From Trichoplax sp. H2 (taxonomy: Eukaryota; Placozoa; Uniplacotomia; Trichoplacea), in contig NOWV01000066.1 of the NCBI GenBank assembly GCA_003344405.1, positions 248,001 to 312,000 on the forward strand: 64,000 bases of DNA, given 5' to 3'. Shown here piece after piece: positions 52,027-64,000 of this stretch. How positions within the stretch are numbered: the stretch's first letter is position 1; each line of letters begins with the position of its first letter. The notes below the pieces were generated by a model that was not told the DNA's origin, made no database searches, and saw only the letters and a program-made list of their open reading frames with translations. The position numbers were made by a program, and so were the translations under genes.

Positions 52027-52169
52027 TTTTTAATTAAAAAATAACATTTTATGAGTGATGATGCCAAATTATACTATTCTCAACTTTCTTGCTCGTAAGT
52101 TACTTTTATTAGTTGATAATTTACGATATATGCGGCAGTACTGTTGTTAATGAATTGCAGATTTGTCTG

Positions 52170-52175
52170 AATAAA
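52170..52175 (+). promoter_or_regulatory. Possible poly(A) signal of ACAT1
   Basis: An AATAAA hexamer lies 144 bp after the ACAT1 stop. This is a reasonable 3' UTR length here, but the hexamer also occurs by chance in AT-rich DNA. Confidence 0.35.
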
Positions 52176-53799
52176 ATTGTTTAACCGATCGCTTGTGAAA
52201 TTCGTCATGGAATATATTAATTGGATATACTACGAAACCCACGTAAGGATTTCAAAGATAAATGCATTCTATACGAGTTAATCGAATTGTTTACGTAAAA
52301 CTCAAATGATTGCTTGAGAAGAAGGGCTATAGCAAAAATCCATTCTGACTAAGGAAATTAATAATTCGTTATGCCTAGCCAGCGTTAAGCAACATACCGT
52401 TATGTGATTGATCTCGGTTCCTGTCATATATAACATGTATAATATGTAACCATACTTAAACACTACGCGTGTAAATCTATAAAAATTCTAGCTTAAAACT
52501 ATAACTTTTTGACCCTTCTCCGTATCCTTCGAGTATATTATAGTTAGGTAGTTCTGATGATAACATTTTGTGGACAAATCTTAAATATTTATACGCAACC
52601 TCATTTATTCACGCTACGCTTTAAACTAAGTCTAAATTGAAGTAATTAGAAGCCAATAGGCCTAAATACGCCCAGTAAAATAGATCACCTGATCACTTTT
52701 TTACAGGATACAAATTCACACGAGAGAAGATTAAAATTTTTATGTTCTGAGGTTTGAGCTTGCAGAATGAAACTCAGAATCGTCATATTAATTAACGCTG
52801 TTACTAATTTTCAAGCCCAATAGGTTAATTCAAACATGTATTTTTCACTCGTTATATTGCAAATTGAGTATTATCTGACATAAGCTTAAGATATCTACAT
52901 CTACATCAGGAAAATGCTAGCTTATCATTATTTCTCTACTTGAAATAATGATTACAGTGATTCTGCCTGATAATGTAGTAAATAAGATGCCACATTTTAC
53001 AATCAATATTGCTATCATTATCATATCATAATGATTTTTGTTTACAGTTAATGCAGCTAAGGTGTTTGAAAAAAAACACTTTACATTAAATGTTAAAACT
53101 TATAAATATAACAATGAAGTTGACAATAATCATGACATTTAAACGCAATTACGATAGGAAAGAGCAAACGACCTGAAAATTTTAATGGAAATGATGAAGT
53201 TGCCTTCATAAGCCTACCTCCTACTACAAATATATAGTTTATCATCAATATAATTATTAATAATTCATACCGATATATTCGACAGTAGTATCTGTAGTTC
53301 AAGTATTTAAATCAAAGTAAGTAAGTAATCTACTTTTAAATGCTACTTCGTATTTAGCAATTACTTATATAGCACGTTCTATCTGTCATATGAACAAGTT
53401 AGAATATCAATAAGAAAGTTGATTTGCATAAGGCAATTTTTATGCTCATTAATCAAAAATTCCCGGATATTGTGCTCTATGTCAGCCAATTTTCAAGCCT
53501 TATGTTTTTAGCACCTATCATTAAAACTATTTCAGAAACAAACGTGATATGGTACAACTAAAGTGAGTAATGCTCAATTATTACAGCTATTCTGAAACAG
53601 TTCTTTAAAATTCAGCTATTAAAAAATTACAGCAGAGTACATTAATGTAAATTGGTATTGATTAGTAACCCAAGCATCAACGCCTGTCTTATTAATTATA
53701 TTATAGGATAAATTCAACAATGTTGAAGACGATAGAAGCTATCTATCTTTTGTTGCTTCTTTCGACCATTTTCGCTTATATGCTTACCAACAATTCAAT
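52176..53799. other. Convergent region between ACAT1 and Frizzled
   Basis: AT-rich, with no supported exon on either strand. The two flanking genes point towards each other, so it should contain two 3' untranslated regions. A 69-codon minus frame at 53093-53302 has no motif. Confidence 0.4.
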
Positions 53800-55566
53800 C
53801 TAGAATTGAATAAACTTGTGAGAGCAACATATTAAACGAAAAATATTTTCCCATTCATTGACTGTTTTCCGTGAAGCAATCCAAAATGAGACAACAATAC
53901 CGCGTAATAGTTGAGCTAATAATTTAACAGCAAGCACTGAGATATGAACGTCAGAATGTATATTTTGCCTTTTCTTACATGGAAATTGGTTAAATCGTGA
54001 TTGATTTCTATGCAAAGGTTGCCAATAAGGTCCTTGAGTGTACTCATAGCAATAGCAGCCTATTATGATAGATGCTAATAGCCAATAAAAGATAAAGAAC
54101 GTTAAAACACGGCCACGAAAGCGACTTAATTTTACCATTGAGGCTTTCGCTGCGGTGTTTTGTGCTAATTGAGCTTTTATTTTTCTAGTGCTGACATAAA
54201 ACACTATCATAAATACGGTAGCAAGTAATAAGCAAAGAGAATGAGGTAAAATGACAAAGCCAATCAAGTAGAACCCTTTCTGTGTGGCTAGATGGCTACT
54301 AATATAGCATAATCCAGTTAGTTCATCGGCACTAACTTTTTTCCAAAGAATTATGACGGCAACCGGCACTGCAGGTATAATCCAGCTTAATGTATGGTAA
54401 TAGACAGCATAGCCAGTTATTATTTCAGAACACCATTTTTTCTTGGCTGATAAGTACCATAATAACGTTAAGACTACTAACCAAATTGAAGCGACTAAGT
54501 CGAAATAGTATAACATAATAAATATAACTGTGCAAGGCACATGGCTAACTGATTCGACGATTAAAAAATGATTCCTAGTAGAGTTAATAGGGGTACCAGG
54601 ATAGCTACACTTCAGCGGATCTGAGTTAAGGTAATCTGGACAGAAAAATTGACAAAGCGTATCGTTGATAGGATTACGAATCGATAAATTTGTCATTTTA
54701 GTAAGAATTCTATTGCTAGAGTCGAATTTTCCACACGCTACCGTTTCATAGCGTAAGAATACACGTAAAAGATGGACTAAAGCATAGATATTGTAACATA
54801 TTGACATAAATATGAGGATTCGTTCTGGATATTGAAAACGTTGTGGTCGAATAGCAGCGGTTAAAATTGCTATCAACGTAAAGGAGAACGTTAATGCCGA
54901 TAACAGAGCCATATAAGTATTCATCCTTTTCTTTTCTTTACTAGTAAATAATCCCTCACCACAACAGCGTAATCGGCAAGTCTGACTTTTACTATCGTAG
55001 CTATAATGCTTACATCGATCGCAAATTTCACGACTTGCTTCATGCACTATATCCGTAGAAGATTTTGTCGATAACGTAACAGCATTGTGGACGGTGTTTG
55101 TAGAAATTGGCTTGCTATCCGTTGTAATAGGAGGCGGAAAGCAAATGTATCCTTTCTTATTCTGGAGATACAGAGAGCAATTGAAACGAGGATTTCGAGG
55201 TAAAGAATTCCATATATCACAATCGCTTTTAGCTTTAATACATAACTCGCGACAAGGTTTAACTTCATAATTTTGGTAGCCATAGTGTTGATAACATAGC
55301 GGTAGGTAAGACAGGCAAAGAAAAGCGCGAGCAAGTCGACATCGATTTTCATTTTGATGTATGATATGATGAGCGATTTGGAAAATTTCGTCACTTAGTT
55401 GATTTTGAGTTATATTATCGGGTAAAGTAGTTAAATTATAATAGTTTAAGTCTTGGCAAAATTTAACTTGAACCTTTTGACATTTAGCTTCGCCATAACA
55501 TAATGACCACAACAAGACTACACTGATCGTAAATAGGATCTTTAGGATCTTAATTTGAGCAGACAT
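53800..55566 (-). CDS. Frizzled-family Wnt receptor
   Basis: An intronless gene of 588 residues. Frizzled receptors bind Wnt outside the cell through a cysteine-rich domain and signal through Dishevelled. A signal peptide covers about residues 1-27. The cysteine-rich domain has all ten cysteines (29, 37, 76, 84, 91, 105, 109, 116, 130, 142). A Ser/Thr linker follows, and a further Cys-rich stretch (182-202) precedes the first membrane helix. Seven hydrophobic segments follow, including ERILIFMSICYNIYALVHLL, IWLVVLTLLWYLSAKKKW and GRVLTFFIFYWLLASIIIG. KTVNEW at 567-572, right after the last helix, is the Dishevelled-binding KTxxxW motif; this argues for Frizzled over Smoothened. The first extracellular loop (about 275-345) is unusually long and carries extra cysteines. 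The C-terminal tail is short and lacks a PDZ-type end. The vertebrate subclass cannot be assigned. Confidence 0.93.
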   Translation of the reverse strand: MSAQIKILKILFTISVVLLWSLCYGEAKCQKVQVKFCQDLNYYNLTTLPDNITQNQLSDEIFQIAHHIIHQNENRCRLARAFLCLSYLPLCYQHYGYQNYEVKPCRELCIKAKSDCDIWNSLPRNPRFNCSLYLQNKKGYICFPPPITTDSKPISTNTVHNAVTLSTKSSTDIVHEASREICDRCKHYSYDSKSQTCRLRCCGEGLFTSKEKKRMNTYMALLSALTFSFTLIAILTAAIRPQRFQYPERILIFMSICYNIYALVHLLRVFLRYETVACGKFDSSNRILTKMTNLSIRNPINDTLCQFFCPDYLNSDPLKCSYPGTPINSTRNHFLIVESVSHVPCTVIFIMLYYFDLVASIWLVVLTLLWYLSAKKKWCSEIITGYAVYYHTLSWIIPAVPVAVIILWKKVSADELTGLCYISSHLATQKGFYLIGFVILPHSLCLLLATVFMIVFYVSTRKIKAQLAQNTAAKASMVKLSRFRGRVLTFFIFYWLLASIIIGCYCYEYTQGPYWQPLHRNQSRFNQFPCKKRQNIHSDVHISVLAVKLLAQLLRGIVVSFWIASRKTVNEWENIFRLICCSHKFIQF

Positions 55567-58500
55567 GACGGGTTAATAATTTGCCATGAAAACATAAACA
55601 GTCATGATATAACTTACGAGGAAATTGCCAGATCCGGCTAAACTAGAATTTCCATTTCAAGAATAGACTATTTTATCAACTTCTTATAGTCTGCTTCTGG
55701 TTAATAACTCTACTCTACACTTAAATTTTTCTCACTTTACTTGACTGATATCATTTACAAGAAAGACTATAACAAGATAATGCTTAATTAATTATTGAAC
55801 CTATTCTACAATTTTTAGAGACACAATAGCTATCTTCCCCAAATCAGTCTTTTTCGTCTAAAATAAAAGTCTAGTGTCTTAAAAATTAAATTAAATAGAT
55901 TACAAAGGATTCAGTCAATCAAATTTATGCGGTAGACTTTTTAATGTCTACCAAATATAACAAAATGTTATTTGTATCCTGCATTAGCAGACAGTCTATA
56001 GCAATTTAAAGATATAAGAAGATAATTTTAAGATATTCAACGATAGCGGTGACTCAGAATTTTCTTTGACTAGCACAAGGAACTTATAAAATGTTTTTTT
56101 AATTACGCACCTCTTCAAAAATTGTCGACCTAAGCGAAGGCATAAGGTCATTTATACCCATAACTAACATTCTTCACCCTGCTGTGATTTTCAAACCATA
56201 TAAGATAAGGAGTTTATTTTATCAAAGATCTAAAACTACAATGCAAATACCGCTATCCAACTATAGCAACGATAGGAATTTTGATTGAAGGAATCACAGT
56301 TTACGAAGCAGTATGTGTAAGTGTTAGTAATGCAGCTGAATTATGGAATTTGATTGTTACTGTATGGATTCAATTTAAATAAATTGTAGGTATAAATAAG
56401 TGCTATTATTTATTTAACGTCAACTGCCGTAACTCTATAATTTGGTAATATGGTAAGAAATTGAGTAGAATATAAAATAGTTTTATAATTTATTTTACTT
56501 GAATATCTCCTTGCTACGCTTTCCTTGATCTTGAATGTATATTAGAAAGATTTCAGAGCATCACAAGTACCGACAATGATATTGCTACCTGATATAAATG
56601 AATACGACTTTCTTCTGCAGTTCGCCGTCTAGCCCCCTGCAGGTAATTATATTATTTTCGCCACTAGTATTTCCAATCTGTATACATAGTCAGCATTGTA
56701 TTTTACTAGCCACCATAATTATTCTACTTGTGTAGTGATTCTGTAAAGTACTTTTGATCACCTGAGGAGATATCAATGAGAATGAGGGTAACTGTCTGCC
56801 TTTTCTTTATAGATTGTAAAAGTAGTTAGCGTTGTATGAGCTACGACTTAAAATTGAATAAATAATTTAATCCTTATGTCATGGAAACTTAGTATAAGTG
56901 TTAGACGCTTCTATGAATCATGCCTGATTGTAACGGAGTATCCAAGTAAGAATGCAAAGTATAGATTTTCTACTTTAATACACATATCAGAGCCCGTTTT
57001 TATTATACTGTATACTACTCCATGGCTTTTAAAATAATGGTAATTTATGCATTATCCAATTTTATCTCTTCAATCAGATTTGCTGTTACCATTTTGGACT
57101 CTATACTTACACACTAACAACTGCGACAGAACCAATTAGGAAAGTAAGAGATTGTCTTGATTAAGTTCGTAATTGATTTATTTTGTCTTACTGATATTTT
57201 AGATTTGCTCAATCTTATTTTACTACTCTAGAATTGAAGGCTGCTACCATTAACTTCGTTGGTATAAGTATAAGATAAAAAGTAAACCTAAGTTATAAAT
57301 CCTGTTCGTCATGTTTTATGGCTTCGGGATAATATTTTCTATGTTGTCCGATTCTATCTTATTAATTATGACTTATACATATCATTGTTACTATTAAATC
57401 CATAAGAATACGTAAAAGCTGAGACTAATCGTAAACCTAATTCAGTAATTCTAGAGTAATATTCTTTCAGGCCGTATTCCAGTAGTCAAGTTTACGATTG
57501 CTTCTGTTGATCTCACGGCCATATCTCAAGACTTTCCATTATTACTTTAAATCCATAGCCATATGAAATAAGTTGAGACTGAATTTACGATACTTAATTG
57601 TGATCGCAATTCATCACTTACTATAATTTCTTGAATGATATTCTATGAATTTACTTGGTAGTATTTTAATGGACCAATTCTTCGGAACGTCATTTCTAAG
57701 CTGGAGTATAATTGTGGATGCGAAAATAAGTAAGCTAAGATTAGGATTCAATTGTGCAATCACTGGCGCAATCAATCAAGTACTGAGCGTATAGTCGTTT
57801 AATTAAACACTCTATAAAGACACTATTAGTATTATATGGTAAGAATGCATCAAGTTGTCTGACATGGATGTGATATTTCAAGAGCAAAAATTTAATTTAT
57901 CAAGTAGTGTTATGGTGCACCTCCAAACTTGATATGGAACCCTAATTTATCTTGTAGATTTGCCATTATTGGCTAACAAATCAATATAAATACTATGCAA
58001 AGAAAATTCCTGAATTTCAACGCACACAGCCGGCCAGGGCAGTGACTATTACTGAAAAATTTCTTTTCACGGATGCAGAATATCACTACGGGTGGGAGTA
58101 AACATCAAAGAATAATCAGGAAATGTTCTGTTTCCTCAAGTCATTTACTCTTAGTAGGGTAACAGAACATTCATCCAATTTAATTAGTGCAATTAATATA
58201 GGCATATCTCACTACTGATACTGATTCTTGTCTTGACTTTCCAAAGCACTTTAACATAATGATACTGTCATATATAGTATTTCCATCACCTGTCGTCCAT
58301 GGTAACAAACTTACAAGACAGCTCTCTTCATCGTAAATGCTAGCCATACCAGCATGATTTTATAATTATATTTTTCAAACTTTGTGCATTTTGGTCCGGT
58401 CTATTGTATATTCCTTGTAGGATTGTCTAATTCTAAGGATTGACAGTAAGAAAACATTTGGCCTATGGAACCAATTTCCCTGTATACTAGTCAGCAACTT

Positions 58501-60500
58501 TCTTGAAACACGTGTTTTTGATCGCCAATCTGAAGAGATACTATATTCAATATTTGCTTTTTGAGCTCTAGGCACATCTATCAATTTATTTACGAGTATG
58601 AATTTATCTTTCTCCAAATTAATTTAGTGATATTGAAGAAACTACTTAATCGAAAATCGCGAACAGTCAATGCGTACATTTTCTTTTCAGATTTTTTAAT
58701 TAAAATAAGACCAACATTATCCCTATACGCTATATCATGTGCTCTATCTCTAGGTACAGTAGATGAAAGTTTATGATGGCATAAAGTGATATAATTTGAA
58801 AGTTGCTTCTTTCTTATCCTTCAATATCTAAAATGCAAATTGTAGTGATGCACCCATATTTGATTATACAGATAGCCATATTTAATAATACTGTTTCTGC
58901 ATCTTAGAATCCTCACAACTACTGTAAGCCACGCTTCTATTATATAACGAAGGAAGGATTATAGTGAAGCTAATATTAGATGATTGCTAACTAGTATATT
59001 AGAAATTGTTGATGACTAATAGTAGCCAGTCGATTAATTATGGTACAAGATTTATGTAGCTAAAAGCTCTGTAGTTGTTAAGATGCCCTTCAAAGAAAGG
59101 GATTAGACGTTAATAGAAGAGTAGTATCATCTTAAGTAGAATGATTTCGATTATAGAAAATATTGATGTACTATTAGAGAAAAGTATTTTGTTTAATGAC
59201 TGATGCCAGATTGTAGATTAATCAAGTTGTCATCAATGGATTTAACTTAATGTATATAAGAACTGCAGAGATGAGCTCAAGAAGAGCAAAAAGACTTCAC
59301 TTCGCTTTGAGCTCGGAATATTTTCGATTTTAGACTAGATTCTTGTAGTAATTAATTATTGCTCTACTATTCCTAAAACCTTGTAATAAAAGCCTTTTAG
59401 AAAATAAAATTTGACTTCGATAGTTATTGTGAGACGCATTTATTACACACATACTTGCACTAAAAATTGCATTTGTACATCGTGGAATTTGGAAAACAGT
59501 CCATTAAAAGTAGGACTTACCATGCTGTAATAGTCTAGTTGCATTTGGATAATCACTATCCAAAAATAGGCGCAAGACTAAATGATGAGGTTAAAGGACA
59601 CGATCGTTGACATAATTTGGCTTCGCATTACTAGATGTACTAGCCTTTATGTATACCATGCTGTAAACAATCGTATGAGCAATTCATAGCAGTTAGGTCA
59701 GTTTTACATAGTATGGCTTACGTTGTTTTCAAAAAACCCTATTTATTAAAGGAGGTTAAAACACTTAGAAAGCAAAATTGGACAGGGTAATAATTCAAAA
59801 CACATGTAATAAAGCTTTCATTTTAGTACGAGCAAACAGAGTACACATCATTTTCATGAGATTGTTAAGCTGTTTAAAAGTAGTATAGACTGCACTATCA
59901 GAAGGACATTTATTGGTATATCAATGCCGCTTAAGTTAAGGATGAAATAATGTTCCTGTTAAAGTTGGACAAATACAGAAATAGCAAATTTATATCAAAC
60001 TACTCGTTCAATATCAACAACAATGTAAAATGCTACTTGACACGGTAGAGTGGGCTACTATAGGGTAATAGTTAATTTACGAAGCTGCTGAAATAGAATA
60101 ATTTTATGTATTTCTGCAGCCTATATGATGACATGATTCTGGAGATATAATATAGACAGTATAATAGAACACTTATCATATCTGCATTGCGTATGGTATT
60201 ATAAGTTTAGAAGTAATTTGAAAAGACGTATTGCACACATCGGATAGTACAGTAAAGCGATCACCAAAATTATGAATTCTAAATTCTTGCTATTATCGCC
60301 AAATTTTGCTTGAACATGCTCAAATTACGTATAAATAGCTATCTAATGCCATGTTAATTAGCTTATTAGTGTAATTATGAATTCAAGAACAAAAATTGGA
60401 AGATTTGCAGTATAAAATCATACTGAATAGCTATCGTTGTTGGACGATGGCATGCAGTAGAGCGTGTAATGTGTTGATTAATATGATAGCCAAGGATCTA
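55567..60500. other. Long gene-free stretch upstream of Frizzled
   Basis: I found no exon with both splice logic and a recognisable domain over about 4.9 kb. The part next to 55567 should contain the Frizzled promoter. An 80-codon minus frame at 58375-58617 has no family signature. A weak duplication is visible at 57383-57455 against 57537-57605 (shared words aaatccata and agctgagact or gttgagactga). Confidence 0.4.
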
Positions 60501-60514
60501 CGAGAATGGAGTAC

Positions 60515-60835
60515 ACAATGATTGGATCCGTATTTGGAGAAAATAATTTAATTTCACTTTAAAGAGGTACTGGCACAGAACGAGGACAGTGCATGTTCTT
60601 TAGCTGCAGGCTAGAATAATTATCTAATTAGCTTTACAAAGTAGGCTGATAGACAGTATAATATCCTTTCTATACTGTATAAGAAGAGTGATTGAATTGG
60701 TGTTTGGAGAAAATAGTCTAACTTTTATTTTAAAAGATACTGACAAGGAAGAGAGATAGTACATGTTATAATTTTATTTTCTATAGCTCCATGGCCGAAT
60801 AATTCGCTTCACCAAGCCGACAGACTGTCCGTAGA
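60515..60835. repeat. Diverged tandem duplication, two units
   Basis: Two units, near 60517-60645 and 60690-60835, share tgattgga/tgattgaatt, then tatttggagaaaata or gtgtttggagaaaata. They also share (t)actgacaaggaagag-like and tactggcacagaacgag-like segments, acatgtt/gcatgtt, and a later (gg)ccgaataatt or ctagaataatt. They are about 75 percent alike and non-coding. Confidence 0.5.
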
Positions 60836-61172
60836 ACATAGTACAGTTTACTACTGACTGTATACTAGTCCATTTGCTGCACTGTCGTCCACTGAAATGC
60901 AATCCTGTACTGTAGTGTATTGGGTCTCTTCTAGCTCTAATTCCATATGACTGTTATTGCAGTAAAAGCCTCAAGGACAAGCGAGAAAAACACAGAAATT
61001 CTCTTTTTGGACTGCCGTCCAGACGTACGTCTGTCAGAAGACACGATAGCACGCGTTTATTTGTACAGTACAGTATATTGACAACTTGTTTACTGAGCTG
61101 ACAATGCCAATGATTGCTATCTTATCATGATACACCTGACGGTACAACAATAGGCGGACAACGTTGCTCGAG

Positions 61173-61256
61173 TACGACTGACCGTGTACGACTGACCGTG
61201 TACGACTGACCGTGTACGACTGACCGTGTACGACTGACCGTGTACGACTGACCGTG
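61173..61256. repeat. Perfect 14-bp minisatellite, six copies
   Basis: The unit tacgactgaccgtg is repeated six times without a mismatch, at 61173, 61187, 61201, 61215, 61229 and 61243. Because 14 is not a multiple of 3, the minus strand stays open through the array in more than one frame, giving SRTRSVVHGQSYTV-type translations that I do not regard as genes. The perfect identity points to very recent expansion. Confidence 0.95.
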
Positions 61257-61918
61257 ACGAATGACCTGTTGGCTTTTTGTTTCCAAGTGGATGACACAAC
61301 GTTGAAGTCAGTGGTTGAAAAGTGGCAGCGGGCGCCATTGAAGAGCATCTTGTGCAACATTGATCAAACATTAACCCAGTGGAAACTTTCTGCTTGTTGA
61401 ATCCATTCAACATTGCCTAACTTGTTCTCCGACTGGATTACGGTAAGTGGATCAATAGAGTAGAATGGAATAGTATTTCTCTTCATGGATTAATGGCCTG
61501 CAGAGAGCTATTGTTTCGTCTTTCATCAAATTTCAACATGATCGTCGTTTGTCAGCCATTCTTTTGTTGGTAAGACAGTTGTAGCAGGATGTGGCCATGA
61601 CTCTAACAAATAGAGCATGAAAACACCAGACGCAGGATAATCTGATGGTCGATACTGGACGCAATGATTACTGTACGTCGAGGAAGAGTTTCCTTCTTCC
61701 TACAGTAGACAGTCAGTCAACCCGACAACTATCTCACTTTTAAGAAATCATATTCCAAAAAAATGCATGATAGTCTACGAGTTGAGACAGTCATTCCTAT
61801 CTTCATTCTTTCCTGCATTTCTCTGCAGAATCAGGTAGAATCTACAGTAGTACAGTATAGAAATTGACGATGTCGAGAAAGATTCAGTATAGGTATATAC
61901 TGTATGGCACGGTCGTGC

Positions 61919-62038
61919 AATTTTCACGTCCATTTATTTATTAATTAATTAACTGAGCTATTCTATACAGTACAGTACATACAATATGTACATATAGAAT
62001 AGCTCAGTTAATTAATAAAATAAATGGACGTGAAAATT
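61919..62038. repeat. Long inverted repeat with ~46-49 bp arms
   Basis: The left arm at 61919-61967 and right arm at 61993-62038 are reverse complements, except for a small difference in the AT run (tatttattaattaatta against tattttattaatta). Each arm contains cacgtccat and actgagctattctata or its complement. The 25-bp centre has its own inner palindrome (gtacatacaatatgtac). The whole can form one stem-loop or cruciform. It could be a small foldback (MITE-like) element; no clear target-site duplication is visible. Confidence 0.9.
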
Positions 62039-64000
62039 CCACCACAGGATTACAACATGATGGCAATATTATGCTACTGTCTTGCCAGTTCTAATTTTTA
62101 CAATGACGTATGTTACTTCACATGTTTCTATCCACTAAATGTACAGCCTGAATCAGCTTCTCTATTTCTATACTGATCTGCGTATGGACCTGACTGTCAA
62201 TTGACCATGGATTGATATCAATATCCAATCAAGTAAATGAGTCATCCACTACCCTTAACATAAATGCATGGATAGAATGTGCGATCTACTTCCTTTGACA
62301 GACGTACAGTAATGGTACTCGTGTTGACAGTGTGTCCGATATCACTTTTCCTTGCTACACTACAAACAATTGCTTCAATTCAAATTCAAAGTTAGCTATT
62401 ATCGTCATGTCCGTACTCGAGCAATTCGATATTGCTATACAGTCTACACTAGTATTAGGTATATAAAAAGCAAGAATAATTGTATGCTAGTATACTCGTA
62501 TATACAGTACAGTACATACTGTAGAGCAAATCGATAAAATTGATATATAGTATTTTCATCGCCATTGTGACTGTTGCAATCTCAATTGCCTCGTTTAATC
62601 AGACTAATTACATTCAAAACTGTTTATCATAATAGACGATGCTTATCAGTGGCTCTTATTGTATCAGTGATTTGCTTTTCTTACCAACTAAATCGACATG
62701 CAATCGCCTATTACTGTATATTCACAACCAAAATCATTTACTACATATGCTTACACCTGAACAATGCTAACTTAACGAATAGCTTTACATTGAAAGTCAC
62801 TATCATAGTTAATAAGACATTTGAGTGTGTTCTAATGAAACGTATATTTGTTATCCTACCCTTTGCAAACGCTTTATTCCCTCTGAATAATGCAGAATTT
62901 GGCTACCTACTATAAATTTACAAATTGACACCTAACACATTGCTACTGAAATGTAGCAATTGATACATTTATGATAGATGTATAGCCTAGCGTTGTGCAC
63001 AACACTTCTAGAATTAGTCCCAATCAACAACGTATTGCTGGCAAAATTTGTATAAATAATGATAATCAATTCGCGATAATATGTTTATAAAATATTGCTA
63101 CAGTGCCATCAACATATTAGCACTCATTTTAGAGTAATGCATATACAGTACAGTATCAGCATATCGGCAAACTACCATTAACATATTAGGGATAGCTTCG
63201 TAATTAAAACTGAACATTGCAACGTTGACATAATACCCGTACATATGCATACTCATGCAGTACTGTATGCATTGTACCCCTATGTCTCTAGTTTCTTGAC
63301 ATTTGATATGCACACAACTGTAGATATACAGTACAGTAGCTTACATTTTACCTAGATATTGAATTACTCTTTCGTACATATGGGAATTATTTGCAGCTAA
63401 ACGCCTCCACTGAAAGTAACCTGTGATAATAATACTCCTATGTATATGGTACAGTATCCAGTTCTATAGCCTATACCCTTACTCTTTCGCGCATAGGAAG
63501 ATTTTTGAACAACAGTTAGACACCTAGATGAGGATTGTATTCAGTTATAATCGAATAGCTGAATAGTCTACACTAGTGTACATTAATAATAGAATCTATT
63601 TTTGGAGCTTTTTGGGACTCACGATACCGATGCTCAACTGAGTTTTACAAATTTATACCTGTGATACTTGATGACGGGCTGATAAATAAATGAGAAAGTT
63701 ATCTCTGACCTGAAAGGTCTTGACATGCTTATCTGTTGAATATCTTTTTCCAATGTAATTACGGCTCAATCAATTATTCTACCATTATCACAAGTAATTA
63801 GTTGTGATTAATTATTGTATTTAGTATTAGAGCCAGGAGCGTCCAATAGTACCCTCACTATTGTACAAAGTTTATGACATACTGTATTATACCACCTAGA
63901 ATCAGTTCGATCACAATGAAATCAGATATAAACAGGTCACTTTTTCGATTCATGTGCGACTAGGAAATCATTTGTAACTCTATTGGTAGTAACATTAGTT
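62039..64000. other. Gene-free right end
   Basis: AT-rich sequence with scattered tacagtacagtac words (near 62505, 63145 and 63330). A 113-codon plus-strand frame at 62574-62915 is hydrophobic but has no ATG at its head and no receptor or transporter signature. No splice-supported exon was seen. Confidence 0.35.

Noticed and set aside
55047-55394. 115-codon minus-strand frame inside Frizzled
   Set aside because: It is another frame of the Frizzled cysteine-rich domain; the domain cysteines are in the 588-codon frame.
61034-61413. Two overlapping minus-strand frames with RTRSVVHGQSY repeats
   Set aside because: They are produced by the 14-bp minisatellite, and no flanking domain or start context supports a gene.
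62574-62915. 113-codon hydrophobic plus-strand frame, possible receptor fragment
   Set aside because: It begins with TTG, has no conserved receptor residues, and its hydrophobicity follows from AT-rich composition.
1-64000. tRNA, rRNA or CRISPR-like arrays
   Set aside because: No cloverleaf with a GGTTCRA-type arm, no rRNA core and no regular repeat-spacer array was seen by eye on either strand; a covariance-model scan would be decisive.

Overview
The window is AT-rich nuclear DNA from an intron-rich, compact animal genome. The genes recognised are eukaryotic or metazoan: a Frizzled receptor with a KTxxxW motif, a REPS-type EH-domain endocytic adaptor, the mitochondrial proteins MPC2, mS35 and ACAT1, a GT31 glycosyltransferase, and a GATA finger of the ZGLP1 type. 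Introns are short, GT-AG and mostly 50-400 bp. The combination fits an early-branching animal, and a placozoan such as Trichoplax is my best guess. That is an inference from gene content and style, not from a database match. No bacterial operon, CRISPR array, prophage, rRNA or tRNA was found.

Layout from left to right. 1-12 kb: two head-to-tail copies of a small ankyrin-repeat gene on the minus strand. The left copy runs off the window edge. The right copy carries a nonsense codon and damaged splice sites and looks like a pseudogene. 12-17 kb: no convincing gene, one isolated coding-like segment and one diverged tandem duplication. 17-20.7 kb: a single-exon beta-1,3-galactosyltransferase-like gene (minus), then a GC-richer gene-free island, then two-exon MRPS35 (plus). 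20.7-24.4 kb: diverged repeats only. 24.5-32.3 kb: the REPS1/2-like gene (minus), whose 3.4-kb first intron holds three copies of a ~410-bp repeat. 33-35.1 kb: a GTAC-rich minisatellite island and a second tandem array. 35.3-37.1 kb: four-exon MPC2 (plus). 38-40.6 kb: further tandem arrays. 40.7-41.4 kb: a GATA/ZGLP1-like finger gene (plus). 42.6-45.6 kb: a seven-exon Efg1-family rRNA-processing gene (plus). 46.4-48.1 kb: an EXPERA/emopamil-binding-type membrane protein (minus), with unassigned coding-like segments to its right. 49.5-52.0 kb: mitochondrial acetoacetyl-CoA thiolase ACAT1 (plus). 53.8-55.6 kb: an intronless Frizzled (minus). 55.6-64 kb: no gene found, but several repeats, including a 14-bp minisatellite and a long inverted repeat.

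The genes do not form a pathway. MPC2, ACAT1 and mS35 are all mitochondrial, but neighbourhood in an animal genome is weak evidence of linkage. I found no clear new multi-gene system. The points most worth a second look are the decaying ankyrin duplicate, the enlarged loop of the GATA finger, the unassigned coding-like cluster at 47.9-48.7 kb, the missing small exon of the REPS gene, and the long inverted repeat near 62 kb. Exon borders were assigned by eye from GT-AG signals, reading phase and family similarity. For every multi-exon gene the internal phases were checked and agree.
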